A stretch of 64,000 bases of DNA, from NCBI GenBank assembly GCA_015231955.1, contig JADGAN010000001.1, positions 1-64,000 of the forward strand, given 5' to 3'. This stretch comes from Oligoflexia bacterium (lineage in GTDB: Bacteria; Bdellovibrionota; Bacteriovoracia; Bacteriovoracales; Bacteriovoracaceae). The notes beneath the pieces were generated by a model that was not told where the DNA came from, did no database searches, and saw only the letters and a list, made by a program, of their open reading frames with translations. This document shows, piece after piece, positions 1 to 8,798 of this stretch; position 1 is the first letter of the stretch, and every line of letters starts with the position of its first letter. The translations under genes were made by a program, and so were the position numbers.

Positions 1-130
1 AATTTCGCTTTCGCGTTATTTCGTCGAATTTATCATTTATTGTCTTTTATTTGATTCGACGGGACCTTTCTTTTCTTTACACCCAACTTTGAATTGCTTC
101 TCTGTTGAGCATACTTTTTATCTTTATTTA

Positions 131-144
131 ATTGTAAAAGAACA
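131..144 (-). promoter_or_regulatory. boxA-like antitermination site after tRNA-Ala
   Basis: The minus strand reads TGTTCTTTTACAAT, close to the E. coli rRNA boxA core TGCTCTTTAACAA. BoxA recruits NusB/NusE to keep RNA polymerase antiterminated in rRNA operons, including the spacer before 23S. Its place just 3' of a tRNA-Ala, a common spacer tRNA, suggests the 23S rRNA lies past the left edge. The remaining bases at 1-130 contain no ORF. The only structure I see there is an inverted repeat CGTCGAAT/ATTCGACG (23-30 and 54-61), which might be a processing stem. Confidence 0.45.
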
Positions 145-173
145 TTAGCTTCTTAAGCTTAGCTCATAAGATC

Positions 174-249
<76 letters not shown>

Positions 250-297
250 AAGAGTTTTCCCAAGAGCCTTTCGCATGAAATATGCTTGAGTGGTGAG

Positions 298-326
298 AAT
301 CTATGATATCAATTTTTTATTGTCAA
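298..326 (-). promoter_or_regulatory. sigma-70 promoter of tRNA-Ala
   Basis: The minus strand shows TTGACA (321-326), a spacer of exactly 17 bases and TAGATT (298-303). This is a consensus -35 with a good -10. Transcription would start near 290 and reach the tRNA-Ala 5' end after about 40 bases. It lies after the stop codon of the upstream membrane-protein gene, so the tRNA is not simply read through from that gene. Confidence 0.8.
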
Positions 327-382
327 CATTGTTTTCAGAAAGATTTATTTTTTTTTTACTTTTCCAGAGACTCAATGTGGCA

Positions 383-1684
383 TTAAATTTTCTTCACCCA
401 CACAAAAACTCGAGACATTTGATCGGGTATAAGGGTTGAGCTACTCCTGGTAACATAGACAACCCCATAATTAGAATACCCACCCTCTTCAATAAAATCT
501 TTGGCCAAGTTTTGCTTGATTAACAAATTGTAATAAACACCACCAGAAGGACCAGTCAGCTCAAACTCTGCCTCATTATTCATCACATCCGCCCCATATT
601 TTTTAAGAAGATAACTCATTTCGCTTTTTATTTTTGCAGGGTCATCTGTTTTGATAATGATTCGATAGACACGTTTTTTTCCAAATGCCTCATCTCTATA
701 AACCCTTACTGGTAATTTTTGCTCTCCACTGGCCGCAGCCACTTGTCCAAAATCCTCTTGCATAGAGAATAAATCAGTCTCCGCTTCAAACCTCTCTTCA
801 TCAATGACAATGGAGGAGATTGACTTTCTCATACTCAACTCTTCAATTTCTTGGAATTTCCCCCTACTATTACCTTTATTTCCAGCGCTGCTCGTCTTAA
901 AAATAAGCGATTGATCCATCCATAAAAAATCGGGAATAAAAATACTAAATTTTTTTGACAAATAGTTATTGTACCAAAAATGTCCTAACTTTATTAACAA
1001 CAACATAGACACCGTAACCACTAGCAATACCAATAGTTCTTTTGTTAATCTAAAGAAGAATGTTGTATTAAATTTATTGCTAGCAGAAAAAAATCTTCTT
1101 CCTCCACGGTAACACCTACCTCCTTCAATCAACTCTATAGCGTCTTTCCAATCAAAGCACTTACTGATCTCTAGAGAATTGATAATATCCTCATTGCTGA
1201 TCCTAATTTTTTTATTAATCCTCAATTCTGACACAATCTTTAAAAAACTTATTTCTGGGGATTTAGAATTCAAAAAATCTAGATGAAATAAATTATTAAA
1301 ATAGTTCTCGTGTCCTAAAATATTTTCGCAAAAAAAGTTTCTTAAGATATGAGCAATTTCTGCAGTTCTTAATAAAAATATTTCCGATAACAACACAATA
1401 GAAAAATCGTTCGCTACAAACAAATACACAATATGCTTGTCTCTTAGCCAACAAAACCAAGAGCGCAATGGTCCTGGTTGCAAACCAGACAATACGACAC
1501 CATACAATTCTCGCAATTGAATACAAGACTCTATCCCAATAAACAATTTTTCCCAAAAGAAATCAAATGTTTCTCTTTTTGAGACGTCTGTAAGCGATGA
1601 ATCAGCATCTAGACCCAACCAGATTTTAAATTTTTCAAAATCCTCTCTCTCCACTGCTCTATTTTTTTCTCCCAAACTTTCCAT
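383..1684 (-). CDS. Single-pass membrane protein of unknown function
   Basis: I do not recognise this 433-residue protein. The N-terminal half (about 210 residues) is soluble and helical. One strong transmembrane helix follows (residues ~214-234), then a charged linker and a C-terminal domain of about 105 residues with alternating strands and helices. That architecture, cytoplasmic helical domain, one helix, extracytoplasmic domain, is like anti-sigma or signalling proteins. A segment near residues 108-117 (TAEIAHILRN) resembles the DNA-binding helix region of sigma-70 region 4, but this is weak. I start at the ATG three codons inside a longer TTG-initiated frame, because the TTG sits only three bases after the GGAG. 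It is divergent from the coiled-coil gene. Confidence 0.7.
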   Translation of the reverse strand: MESLGEKNRAVEREDFEKFKIWLGLDADSSLTDVSKRETFDFFWEKLFIGIESCIQLRELYGVVLSGLQPGPLRSWFCWLRDKHIVYLFVANDFSIVLLSEIFLLRTAEIAHILRNFFCENILGHENYFNNLFHLDFLNSKSPEISFLKIVSELRINKKIRISNEDIINSLEISKCFDWKDAIELIEGGRCYRGGRRFFSASNKFNTTFFFRLTKELLVLLVVTVSMLLLIKLGHFWYNNYLSKKFSIFIPDFLWMDQSLIFKTSSAGNKGNSRGKFQEIEELSMRKSISSIVIDEERFEAETDLFSMQEDFGQVAAASGEQKLPVRVYRDEAFGKKRVYRIIIKTDDPAKIKSEMSYLLKKYGADVMNNEAEFELTGPSGGVYYNLLIKQNLAKDFIEEGGYSNYGVVYVTRSSSTLIPDQMSRVFVWVKKI

Positions 1685-1887
1685 TGCTCGCAATTACTCC
1701 AAAGCGATATTAAATTTGTTTAGTATTATCAAGCACTACACCTAATTGCCCACTTGCATTGCAAAACACACCTTATATCATATTCATATATAATATACTC
1801 TACTAATAATATCTCTTTGTAACATGAACTGCACTATTAACTTTAAGGTATTCACTACAAAACCACTAATATAAATGGGGATTGTCT

Positions 1888-2313
1888 ATGGCTGAAATTT
1901 CATCAACAACAGCACAGTCGAGAAAAAACAACCATGAAATGCAAGTCAGACAACACTCAACAGAGATGAAATCAATGGAAACCGAACACCAAAATCGGTT
2001 TCGTCAAACTGTAAATAAAAACGAAGAACTTCTAAAAAGCACGCAAAAAAATTATGACGTCAAAGTCAGCATGCTAAAGGACGATTTCTCTCGAAAAGTC
2101 GAAGATCTGCAAAAAAAACAAGAAGAGCGATTGAAGTTAGAGCAGCTTAGACTCGACTCAGAAATTACTGACCTCCAACAGGCACACAATGAAAAGAAAA
2201 ATGAATTAAAAATCAATCATGATTCTGAAATCTCAAAAATGTTGGAATCACATAATGACACCATTCAAAATGCCAAGAGAAAGTTTCAAAGTGAATTCTC
2301 TAAATATAAATAA
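1888..2313 (+). CDS. Small coiled-coil protein of unknown function
   Basis: This 141-residue hydrophilic protein is almost entirely predicted coiled coil: long runs of E, K, Q and N with heptad-spaced L, M, F and V from about residue 20 to the end. It has no signal peptide or membrane helix. The ATG is preceded by GGGGA at a good distance, so I prefer it over a TTG two codons upstream. It lies 30 bases before a FliG-like gene on the same strand, and the two probably form an operon. In flagellar export the coiled-coil proteins FliH and FliJ are of similar nature, so a motor- or export-related partner role is conceivable, but no family signature is visible. Confidence 0.75.
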   Translation: MAEISSTTAQSRKNNHEMQVRQHSTEMKSMETEHQNRFRQTVNKNEELLKSTQKNYDVKVSMLKDDFSRKVEDLQKKQEERLKLEQLRLDSEITDLQQAHNEKKNELKINHDSEISKMLESHNDTIQNAKRKFQSEFSKYK

Positions 2314-2343
2314 TAATCCTACTTTCCAGGAGTTTGTATCCAA

Positions 2344-2796
2344 ATGAAAGCAGCCGATAACACTAATACAGCATCCATCACGACAACAGGTCATCTCAAC
2401 GGAAAAAAACAAGTAGTCGATCTCCTTCGAATACTGTCTCCAACAGAAAAAAAACGCATACTCAGAGGAATTAAACAAAAAAACCCTCAACTAGCGCAAG
2501 ATCTCATTAGTGAAGGAGTTGATATCGAGGTCATTTCAGAGTTATCACAGGAACAACTTTATCGCCTAATACATCATCTTTCCCCTGAAATTTTAGGATT
2601 AGCGCTAAAAACTGTTTCAAAAAAACTACAACAAAATATTTTGCGTCTATGCGAACGAAGTTATGCAGAAGTTGCATTTTCAATCATGACAAATGCTTAT
2701 GATCACGATGAAACGAAAATGCAGCAAGCTCAAGAAAAAGTGCTCGAAACAGCACTCGGACTCTTTGGCAACTCTTTTACTAAAATGCCACTTTAA
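2344..2796 (+). CDS. Stand-alone FliG-like (ARM middle/C-terminal) domain protein
   Basis: This 150-residue helical protein aligns by eye with the FliG middle-to-C-terminal region. 'LLRILSPTEKKRILRGIKQ' matches the 'ILNNMDRETEEKIL' helix. 'LIHHLSPEILGLALKTVSKK' matches the 'LREVDTKDLALALKGASEE' helix, and 'QNILRLCERSYAEV' matches 'EKIFSNMSKRAAE'. FliG is the rotor-switch protein, with N, M and C domains in about 330 residues. This one lacks the N domain that binds the MS ring and the far C-terminal helices. The torque helix, normally charged around 'GPVRLSDVE', is replaced by a different acidic sequence. It may be a rotor accessory, a FliG decoy or a non-flagellar ARM protein. It lies between a coiled-coil gene and leuS. 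Confidence 0.7.
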   Translation: MKAADNTNTASITTTGHLNGKKQVVDLLRILSPTEKKRILRGIKQKNPQLAQDLISEGVDIEVISELSQEQLYRLIHHLSPEILGLALKTVSKKLQQNILRLCERSYAEVAFSIMTNAYDHDETKMQQAQEKVLETALGLFGNSFTKMPL

Positions 2797-2880
2797 TCTT
2801 TTCATTTTGGCCAATGATAATGTATTAATCAAATTTATGTTACCCGTATCAAACATTATTAGGAAGTAAAGGATAAAAGC

Positions 2881-5376
2881 ATGTCTTACGATTTTAAACA
2901 TTCTGAGAAAAAATGGCAAAACAAGTGGGCAGAATCTCAATTATCTCATTTTGATGTCAATAAAGTAAACTCTTCAGAAGATAAATATTACATTTTAACT
3001 ATGTTCCCTTATCCTTCTGGAGATCAGTTACATATGGGTCACTGGTACCAATACGCTCCAGTGGACAGCTGGGCGCGATTCCAGCAAATGAAAGGAAAAA
3101 AAGTTTTTCAACCAATGGGTTTTGATGCCTTTGGCTTACCAGCCGAGAATTATGCTATAAAACAAGGTGGACACCCCGACACTTATACCGACCGTAATGT
3201 GACTAAAATGATTCAACAATACAAAGAAATGGGTGTTAGCTACGACTGGAATTTTCAAATTAACACCTCTAAGCCAGAATACTATAAATGGACTCAATGG
3301 CTCTTTTTACAACTCTATAAATCTGGTCTTGCATATCAGCGGCACGCTCCTGTCAATTGGTGTCCTCAATGTCAAACGGTTCTTGCTAATGAACAAGTGC
3401 ATGGAGGAGGCTGCGAGCGTTGTGATACAACGGTCATTCAGAAAGATTTAAAACAATGGTTTTTTTCTATCACCAAATATGCCGACAAGCTCCTCAGTAA
3501 TATCGATAGTCTTGATTGGCCTCACAAGACTAAAATGATGCAAAAAAATTGGATCGGCAAAAGTGAGGGCGCTAATATTGAATTTGCTATCGACGGACAG
3601 CAAGATAAAATCACCGTATTCACAACTAGGCCTGACACTATTTATGGTGTAACCTATGTAGTTTTTGCACCAGAACACCATCTCGTCCCCCAAATCACCA
3701 GACCAGAATACAAAGGAGCTGTTGAACAATATATTAAAAAAACATTAGAAATCACCGAGCTTGATCGCATCTCTGACCAAAAAGAAAAGAGTGGTGTTTT
3801 TACTGGATCATATGCCATTAATCCCATGACTAACGAAAAAATCCCAATATGGATTAGCGATTACGTCCTTTGTACTTATGGCACAGGGATTGTCATGGCC
3901 GTGCCCGCTCATGACCAACGCGATTACGAATTTGCAAAAAAATTTAATTTAAACATTAAGCACGTAATTCACCCACAAGAACAGCAACACGATTTTAATG
4001 ACTGTGCTTATACAGAAGCAGGTGTGGCAATTAACTCCGGCCCCTACAGTGGTATGAACTCCGAAGAGATGATAAAAAAACTTAGTGATGATCTTAAGGC
4101 TAAAGGCATTGGAGGCCCAACAGTCAATTTTCGCCTGCGTGATTGGCTGATTTCAAGGCAACGCTATTGGGGAACTCCGATCCCTATAATCTATTGTCCT
4201 AAATGCGGCACTGTGCCTATTCCAGAGAAAGATTTGCCTGTGAAACTTCCCTTTGATGTCGATTTTCGTCCTTCAGGAGAATCACCACTCAAACGATGCA
4301 ATGAATTCCTACACACCAAATGCCCAACTTGTGGAGCGGCGGCCAAGCGTGAAGTAGACACTATGGATACCTTTGTTTGCTCCTCTTGGTATTTTTTGCG
4401 TTTTCCAAATGCCAACAACTCCAGTGAAGCATTTAGCAGCAAGATCACTAATAAGATGCTCCCTGTAGACAAATACATTGGTGGGCCAGAGCATGCCTGC
4501 ATGCACCTCCTCTATGCCAGATTTATTAATATGGTATTAAAAGACCTCGGATATATCGATTTTGAGGAACCCTTTCCAAGTCTAGTTCACCAAGGTCTTG
4601 TACTTGGTAATGATGGACAAAAAATGTCCAAGTCCAAAGGTAATGCAGTTTCACCCGACACCTATGTTGACCAATATGGATCAGATACACTTCGCCTCTA
4701 CCTGATGTTTGGCTTTAACTATATTGACGGCGGCCCATGGGATGATGGAGGGGTTAAAGCAATCTGTCGTTTTGTTAATAAAACCGACAATTTTTTTGAA
4801 GAAAATACTGAGCTGCTCAAGCAAAAATTCGAAAGCTATTCTTATCTTCTGCCAGAGAACAGAAACAAGCTTGATTCCAAAGATAAAAGCCTCCTTTATG
4901 TCTTTAATAACTCTATCAAGAGGGCAGAGTTCGATACAGAACGTTTCCAATTTAATACTGCCATTGCTAGATACATGGAACTTGCTAACGAACTATCAAA
5001 CTACCTTGCTGCTCCACGATCTGAACATGCCAATGAGATCATCCATCACGTTCTAAGCAATTTCATAATTCTCCTGGCCCCCTTTGCTCCTCACTTTGCT
5101 GAAGAGTGGTGGGAAAAAATCGGAAATAATAAATCGGTTTTTACTCAAAGTTGGCCAAACTATAATGAGTCGCTGATGGTTTTGGACGAAATCTCTATGG
5201 CGGTCATGATTAACGGCAAACTCCGCGACCAAATCACCGTTGCTGCTGAGGCCGATGAAAACACCATTCTCTCCATTGCCAAAACCAATAAGAAAGTGGA
5301 ATCAGCGATCACCGGAAAAACTATCGTCAAGCACATCTTCGTTCCCAAAAAACTTATTAACCTCATCATCAAATAA
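2881..5376 (+). CDS. leuS: Leucyl-tRNA synthetase
   Basis: This cytoplasmic class Ia synthetase charges tRNA-Leu with leucine. The 831-residue length is typical of bacterial LeuRS (about 820-880). The HIGH motif appears as HMGH at residues 51-54 and KMSKS is intact at 581-585. Two zinc-knuckle pairs flank the CP1 insertion (CPQC at 161 and CERC at 178), with a second CPKC/CPTC set near 440-480. The CP1 editing domain carries the TTRPDTIYG threonine-rich motif near residue 247. The start has AGGAAG and AAGGA sequences upstream. It follows the FliG-like gene by 84 bases and is followed by tRNA-Pro on the same strand. Confidence 0.98.
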   Translation: MSYDFKHSEKKWQNKWAESQLSHFDVNKVNSSEDKYYILTMFPYPSGDQLHMGHWYQYAPVDSWARFQQMKGKKVFQPMGFDAFGLPAENYAIKQGGHPDTYTDRNVTKMIQQYKEMGVSYDWNFQINTSKPEYYKWTQWLFLQLYKSGLAYQRHAPVNWCPQCQTVLANEQVHGGGCERCDTTVIQKDLKQWFFSITKYADKLLSNIDSLDWPHKTKMMQKNWIGKSEGANIEFAIDGQQDKITVFTTRPDTIYGVTYVVFAPEHHLVPQITRPEYKGAVEQYIKKTLEITELDRISDQKEKSGVFTGSYAINPMTNEKIPIWISDYVLCTYGTGIVMAVPAHDQRDYEFAKKFNLNIKHVIHPQEQQHDFNDCAYTEAGVAINSGPYSGMNSEEMIKKLSDDLKAKGIGGPTVNFRLRDWLISRQRYWGTPIPIIYCPKCGTVPIPEKDLPVKLPFDVDFRPSGESPLKRCNEFLHTKCPTCGAAAKREVDTMDTFVCSSWYFLRFPNANNSSEAFSSKITNKMLPVDKYIGGPEHACMHLLYARFINMVLKDLGYIDFEEPFPSLVHQGLVLGNDGQKMSKSKGNAVSPDTYVDQYGSDTLRLYLMFGFNYIDGGPWDDGGVKAICRFVNKTDNFFEENTELLKQKFESYSYLLPENRNKLDSKDKSLLYVFNNSIKRAEFDTERFQFNTAIARYMELANELSNYLAAPRSEHANEIIHHVLSNFIILLAPFAPHFAEEWWEKIGNNKSVFTQSWPNYNESLMVLDEISMAVMINGKLRDQITVAAEADENTILSIAKTNKKVESAITGKTIVKHIFVPKKLINLIIK

Positions 5377-5431
5377 AGTTTCATCCCATTGAACTTTATT
5401 ATCATTGATGCTATAAAATAAGTAAAATGAT

Positions 5432-5510
5432 CGGGATGTAGCGCAGCCTGGTTGAGCGTGCTTCGTTCGGGACGAAGAGGTCGCTAGTTCAAATCTAGTC
5501 ATCCCGACCA
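5432..5510 (+). tRNA. tRNA-Pro (anticodon CGG)
   Basis: A complete cloverleaf is visible: acceptor CGGGATG/CATCCCG, anticodon stem CTTCG/CGAAG around the loop TTCGGGA (anticodon CGG), a T-loop with TTCAAAT, discriminator A and an encoded CCA. It lies 55 bases after leuS on the same strand and may be cotranscribed with it. The C-starting anticodon reads CCG only, so other proline tRNAs must exist elsewhere. Confidence 0.97.
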
Positions 5511-5591
5511 TTTACATATGCCCCTCTGTTACCATTGCTTTTCAATCGAAGTTACGCTTTGTTCGCACGACTTGTTCTATCCATACATTTC

Positions 5592-7211
5592 TTACTGCTC
5601 AAGTGGGATCATCTCTTGAATGAATTTTTTCTTGGCAAGACCGGTAGCGGTTTTTATGGAAGAGTAGGTGCGTTTGGAGGTGGTACTGTTATCAAGCTCG
5701 TATTCTTTGCTAACAATAATAAGTTTATCTGCGTAAGTCGCAATTTGAGGTAGGTGGGTAATTGCCAGGACTTGCGAGGATTTAGCCACATTGGCAAGAG
5801 CACTGCCTACGCTTAGAGCAGTAGTGCCGCCAACACCAGCATCGATTTCGTCAAAGAGGAAGATGGAGATAAGCTCTTTGCCGACCATCAGTTGCCTACA
5901 GGCAAGGAGGATACGCGAAAGTTCTCCGCCAGAAACGATATCGCGCAAAAGATGAAGCCCTTCGCCAGGATTGGTTTCTACCATGAATTTGAGAGAAGAG
6001 ATGCCATTATCAGAAAGATCTGTTTCTTGGAAAAATTGAAGGGAGATGGTGGCATCATTTAGTTTTAAATCACGAATGAGAGTGGTGAGTTTTTTTTCGA
6101 TTGTGATTGCAATCTGCAGGCGCTTAGAGTGCATTTGCTGCGCAAGATTGAAGCACTCATTTTTGCTGGCGAAGATCTCTTGGTTTTTAAGGTCAATACT
6201 GGAACGTAAATTTTGAAGACCGAGAAGCTCTTGCTCGAATTGCTGCTTTTGGTTTAAAATTGATTCTACCGATTGCCCATATTTGATTTTAAGTTTTTGA
6301 TATTGATCTAGGCGAGTGGATATCTCTTCTAATTCACTTTCATGTTGGTCTTCAGTTAGATTTTGTGAAAGAAGAAAAGAGATATCATTTAATTTGACTG
6401 ATGCCTCTTGAAGATATTGAAAGATGAACTCAAGGTTTTTTTCTCTCTGGAGAAGTTTGTTCATTTTGTTAATTTGCGGGAGAATTCCTCCATGATCAGA
6501 AAGATGGGCCAACAGTGTTTTAAAAAGTTCACGTTGGCCGCGGCCCTCCAGGATAACCTTTTTTCGTTCCTTAAGGGATTCTTCCTCTCCGATGATCGGA
6601 GAGGATTTAGAGATTTCATTTAATCGAAAGTTTAAGTAGTCAGCACGAGTAGTGCTCTCTTGTTCACGGGCAAGGAGCTGCTGAAGTTCTGTGGTGTTTT
6701 TTTTGAACTCAAAAAAATTTTTAGCATAATTTTGTTTGAGCAGGCCTAAACTTGGGTCAAAGAGATCAAGCATGTTGAGCTGGTAATCCATGTTTAAGAG
6801 TTTTTGATTTTCAAATTGCCCAACCCAATCGATAAATTTTTTAGAAAAATCTACAAAGAGACTTAAAGAGCATGGATTAAAGTTGAAATAGGATTTAGCG
6901 CTGCCTGATTTATAAATAATTCGCTTGAGAGAAAATTCATGTCCATCAAAAGGATGGCCTTTATCGGAAAAGAATTTTTTTACATGTTCGTCCTCACAGG
7001 TAAAGGTGGCCTCTAACATGGTAAAGTCGGAACTTTTGCGGATATAGCGTTTTTCGCATTTATGCCCTAATACTGTTAGCAGCGCTAGCAAAATGAGACT
7101 TTTTCCAGAGCCAGTTTCACCAATAATGGCGTTTAGGCCTTCGGAAAAATCAATCTCTTGTTGTTTAAAGGTAACCCAGTTTTGAAGTATTAATGATTTT
7201 AAGTAGAGCAT
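5592..7211 (-). CDS. recN: DNA repair ATPase RecN
   Basis: RecN is an SMC-like ATPase that acts early in recombinational repair of double-strand breaks. The protein has the split ABC ATPase: Walker A GETGSGKS at residues 31-38, then a long coiled-coil middle (about 165-370), then the ABC signature SGGELSR at 427-433, Walker B FLFDEIDAG at 451-459 and the switch histidine in THLPQ near 485. At 539 residues it is slightly shorter than the usual 550. It is followed on the same strand by no other gene before tRNA-Pro. nadK lies 37 bases upstream, a pairing (nadK-recN) common in many bacteria, so one transcript is likely. Confidence 0.97.
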   Translation of the reverse strand: MLYLKSLILQNWVTFKQQEIDFSEGLNAIIGETGSGKSLILLALLTVLGHKCEKRYIRKSSDFTMLEATFTCEDEHVKKFFSDKGHPFDGHEFSLKRIIYKSGSAKSYFNFNPCSLSLFVDFSKKFIDWVGQFENQKLLNMDYQLNMLDLFDPSLGLLKQNYAKNFFEFKKNTTELQQLLAREQESTTRADYLNFRLNEISKSSPIIGEEESLKERKKVILEGRGQRELFKTLLAHLSDHGGILPQINKMNKLLQREKNLEFIFQYLQEASVKLNDISFLLSQNLTEDQHESELEEISTRLDQYQKLKIKYGQSVESILNQKQQFEQELLGLQNLRSSIDLKNQEIFASKNECFNLAQQMHSKRLQIAITIEKKLTTLIRDLKLNDATISLQFFQETDLSDNGISSLKFMVETNPGEGLHLLRDIVSGGELSRILLACRQLMVGKELISIFLFDEIDAGVGGTTALSVGSALANVAKSSQVLAITHLPQIATYADKLIIVSKEYELDNSTTSKRTYSSIKTATGLAKKKFIQEMIPLEQ

Positions 7212-7248
7212 GACTTGAAACTAGCATTAGAGTAATGGCGATTCAACT

Positions 7249-8160
7249 CTAACGACCATGGAAAAATTTTTCTTTTAGCGTCGCATAATAAGTACGCCGA
7301 GGGTTTTTGATAAGATTGATGATTTTGTTTTTTTCTTTAGCAATGGAGATAATATCGAAATCTTCAATACTTACAGTGCTCTGTCCATCGAGAGTCAACA
7401 CCACCCCATCGGATTGGCCAAGAGGGCGCACCGAGAGCTTTTTGTGGTCAGAGATCACCAGGGGACGATGGGTAAGTTTATGGGGACATATGGGTGTAAG
7501 AATAATCGCCTTGACGCTTGGGTGCATAATGGGACCACCAGCAGCTAGCGAGTAAGCTGTAGAACCTAGAGGAGAGCTGATAATCAATCCATCGCCTATA
7601 ATGTTATAAATGTGCTCCCCGTCACTCTCTAGGGAGAGAGAGAGCATCTTGGAAACGTTATTTCTGGCAAAGACTGCATCATTTACAAAATACTCCAGGA
7701 ATTTGACTCGCTCATTGTTGACGATTTTTACTTTATAGAGGTTTGCACGAATGATTTCGTAATGACCTTCAAAGCACTCCTCCAGCTCATTAAAGAGTCC
7801 TTCCGTGGTAAATTCGGTGATGAAACCAAGGTGGCCTAAGTTGACTCCAAAGACGGGAGGAGAGTTGCGCTTGATATTTCTAGCAACACTAATGAGAGTT
7901 CCATCTCCTCCAAGCGAGATAATGAGATCAGATTTGATATACTTTTCGGATTCGGAAATAAAAGAGATGGAATCCGTATTACCATGGTAGTAGGACAAAA
8001 TTTTTTTTAGCCGTTCCTTCTCTTTGGCCAGAAACTGTATTGTCCGTTTTTTATCTTTAAGCCATGTGATAAGTTGAGGAAGGATGTTGTTGATATCGCC
8101 AAAATCTTTTGGTCTTAGGATGATAGTGACTCGCTTGTACTTCGTTTTTTTTTTTTTCAT
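7249..8160 (-). CDS. nadK: NAD kinase
   Basis: This enzyme phosphorylates NAD to NADP using ATP or polyphosphate. The GGDG signature lies at residues 84-87 with the catalytic aspartate, followed by NLGHLGF at 107-113. The conserved second block [20 protein letters not shown] marks the NAD-binding region. The 303-residue length is normal. The N terminus begins with a lysine run ([10 protein letters not shown]) encoded by a poly-A stretch. It lies between the unknown gene at 8173-8781 and recN, all on the minus strand with short gaps, suggesting it is carried at the end of the flagellar/glycosylation transcript. Confidence 0.96.
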   Translation of the reverse strand: MKKKKTKYKRVTIILRPKDFGDINNILPQLITWLKDKKRTIQFLAKEKERLKKILSYYHGNTDSISFISESEKYIKSDLIISLGGDGTLISVARNIKRNSPPVFGVNLGHLGFITEFTTEGLFNELEECFEGHYEIIRANLYKVKIVNNERVKFLEYFVNDAVFARNNVSKMLSLSLESDGEHIYNIIGDGLIISSPLGSTAYSLAAGGPIMHPSVKAIILTPICPHKLTHRPLVISDHKKLSVRPLGQSDGVVLTLDGQSTVSIEDFDIISIAKEKNKIINLIKNPRRTYYATLKEKFFHGR

Positions 8161-8172
8161 GATTGATCCTCT

Positions 8173-8781
8173 TTAAAAGCGAATCTCCTTCAACTTTGGA
8201 ACCAAGTCAAGACGCCAGTTCTGTAAAATCTTATTTATTTCATACTCAAGAAGATCTGAGAGTAAAAGCAAGTCGTTATTTTTATAAGCCTCCAACAATG
8301 ATCTGAATGCCGCAAGCAATTCCGATTCAATTTTCTTGAATAGTATTTTCTTATCTTCGTCAATATTACTAAAGGTACACATTTTTTGAACCACACACAT
8401 GCTTTCAGTAAAAATATCAAAAAATTCTATGATTTCAAGAAAAGCGCTACGATCAAGAGTATGCTCTCCTGTGCGAATAGTTCCTGAAAAACCAATGATT
8501 TTTTCCTCTACAACCTGTAGGTGTATCTCACATGAAGATAAAATTCTATCCAGCAATACCTCTTTATTACCAACATCGAAATTTATCTTTTTAAAATTTA
8601 CAATTTTTTGATTGTAAAAATTTTCTCTATTGCCATCGCTACCATCGTCAACTTGAATCCCCAAGACCGTTTCATTAATCTTTAAAAAATTCCCCAAAAC
8701 ATACTGCAATAAATCTTGAACAGTTATCTCTTGGTCAAAAATTTTATTAATCACCACTGCATTGAGAGTTATTTGAGTCAA
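8173..8781 (-). CDS. Unknown protein at the end of the flagellar glycosylation block
   Basis: I do not recognise this 202-residue protein. It lacks a signal peptide and membrane helix. The N-terminal part looks mixed alpha/beta (MTQITLNAVVINKIF), and the last 70 residues are amphipathic helices ending near 'LQNWRLDLVPKLKEIRF'. I choose the TTG start at 8779-8781 because GGAGG lies five bases before it. A frame start four codons further upstream would place the initiation codon on top of that ribosome-binding site. It starts 18 bases after the GT9 gene stop, so it belongs to the same operon and may serve flagellin modification or export. Confidence 0.7.
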   Translation of the reverse strand: MTQITLNAVVINKIFDQEITVQDLLQYVLGNFLKINETVLGIQVDDGSDGNRENFYNQKIVNFKKINFDVGNKEVLLDRILSSCEIHLQVVEEKIIGFSGTIRTGEHTLDRSAFLEIIEFFDIFTESMCVVQKMCTFSNIDEDKKILFKKIESELLAAFRSLLEAYKNNDLLLLSDLLEYEINKILQNWRLDLVPKLKEIRF

Positions 8782-8798
8782 GACTCCCTCCAATATTA

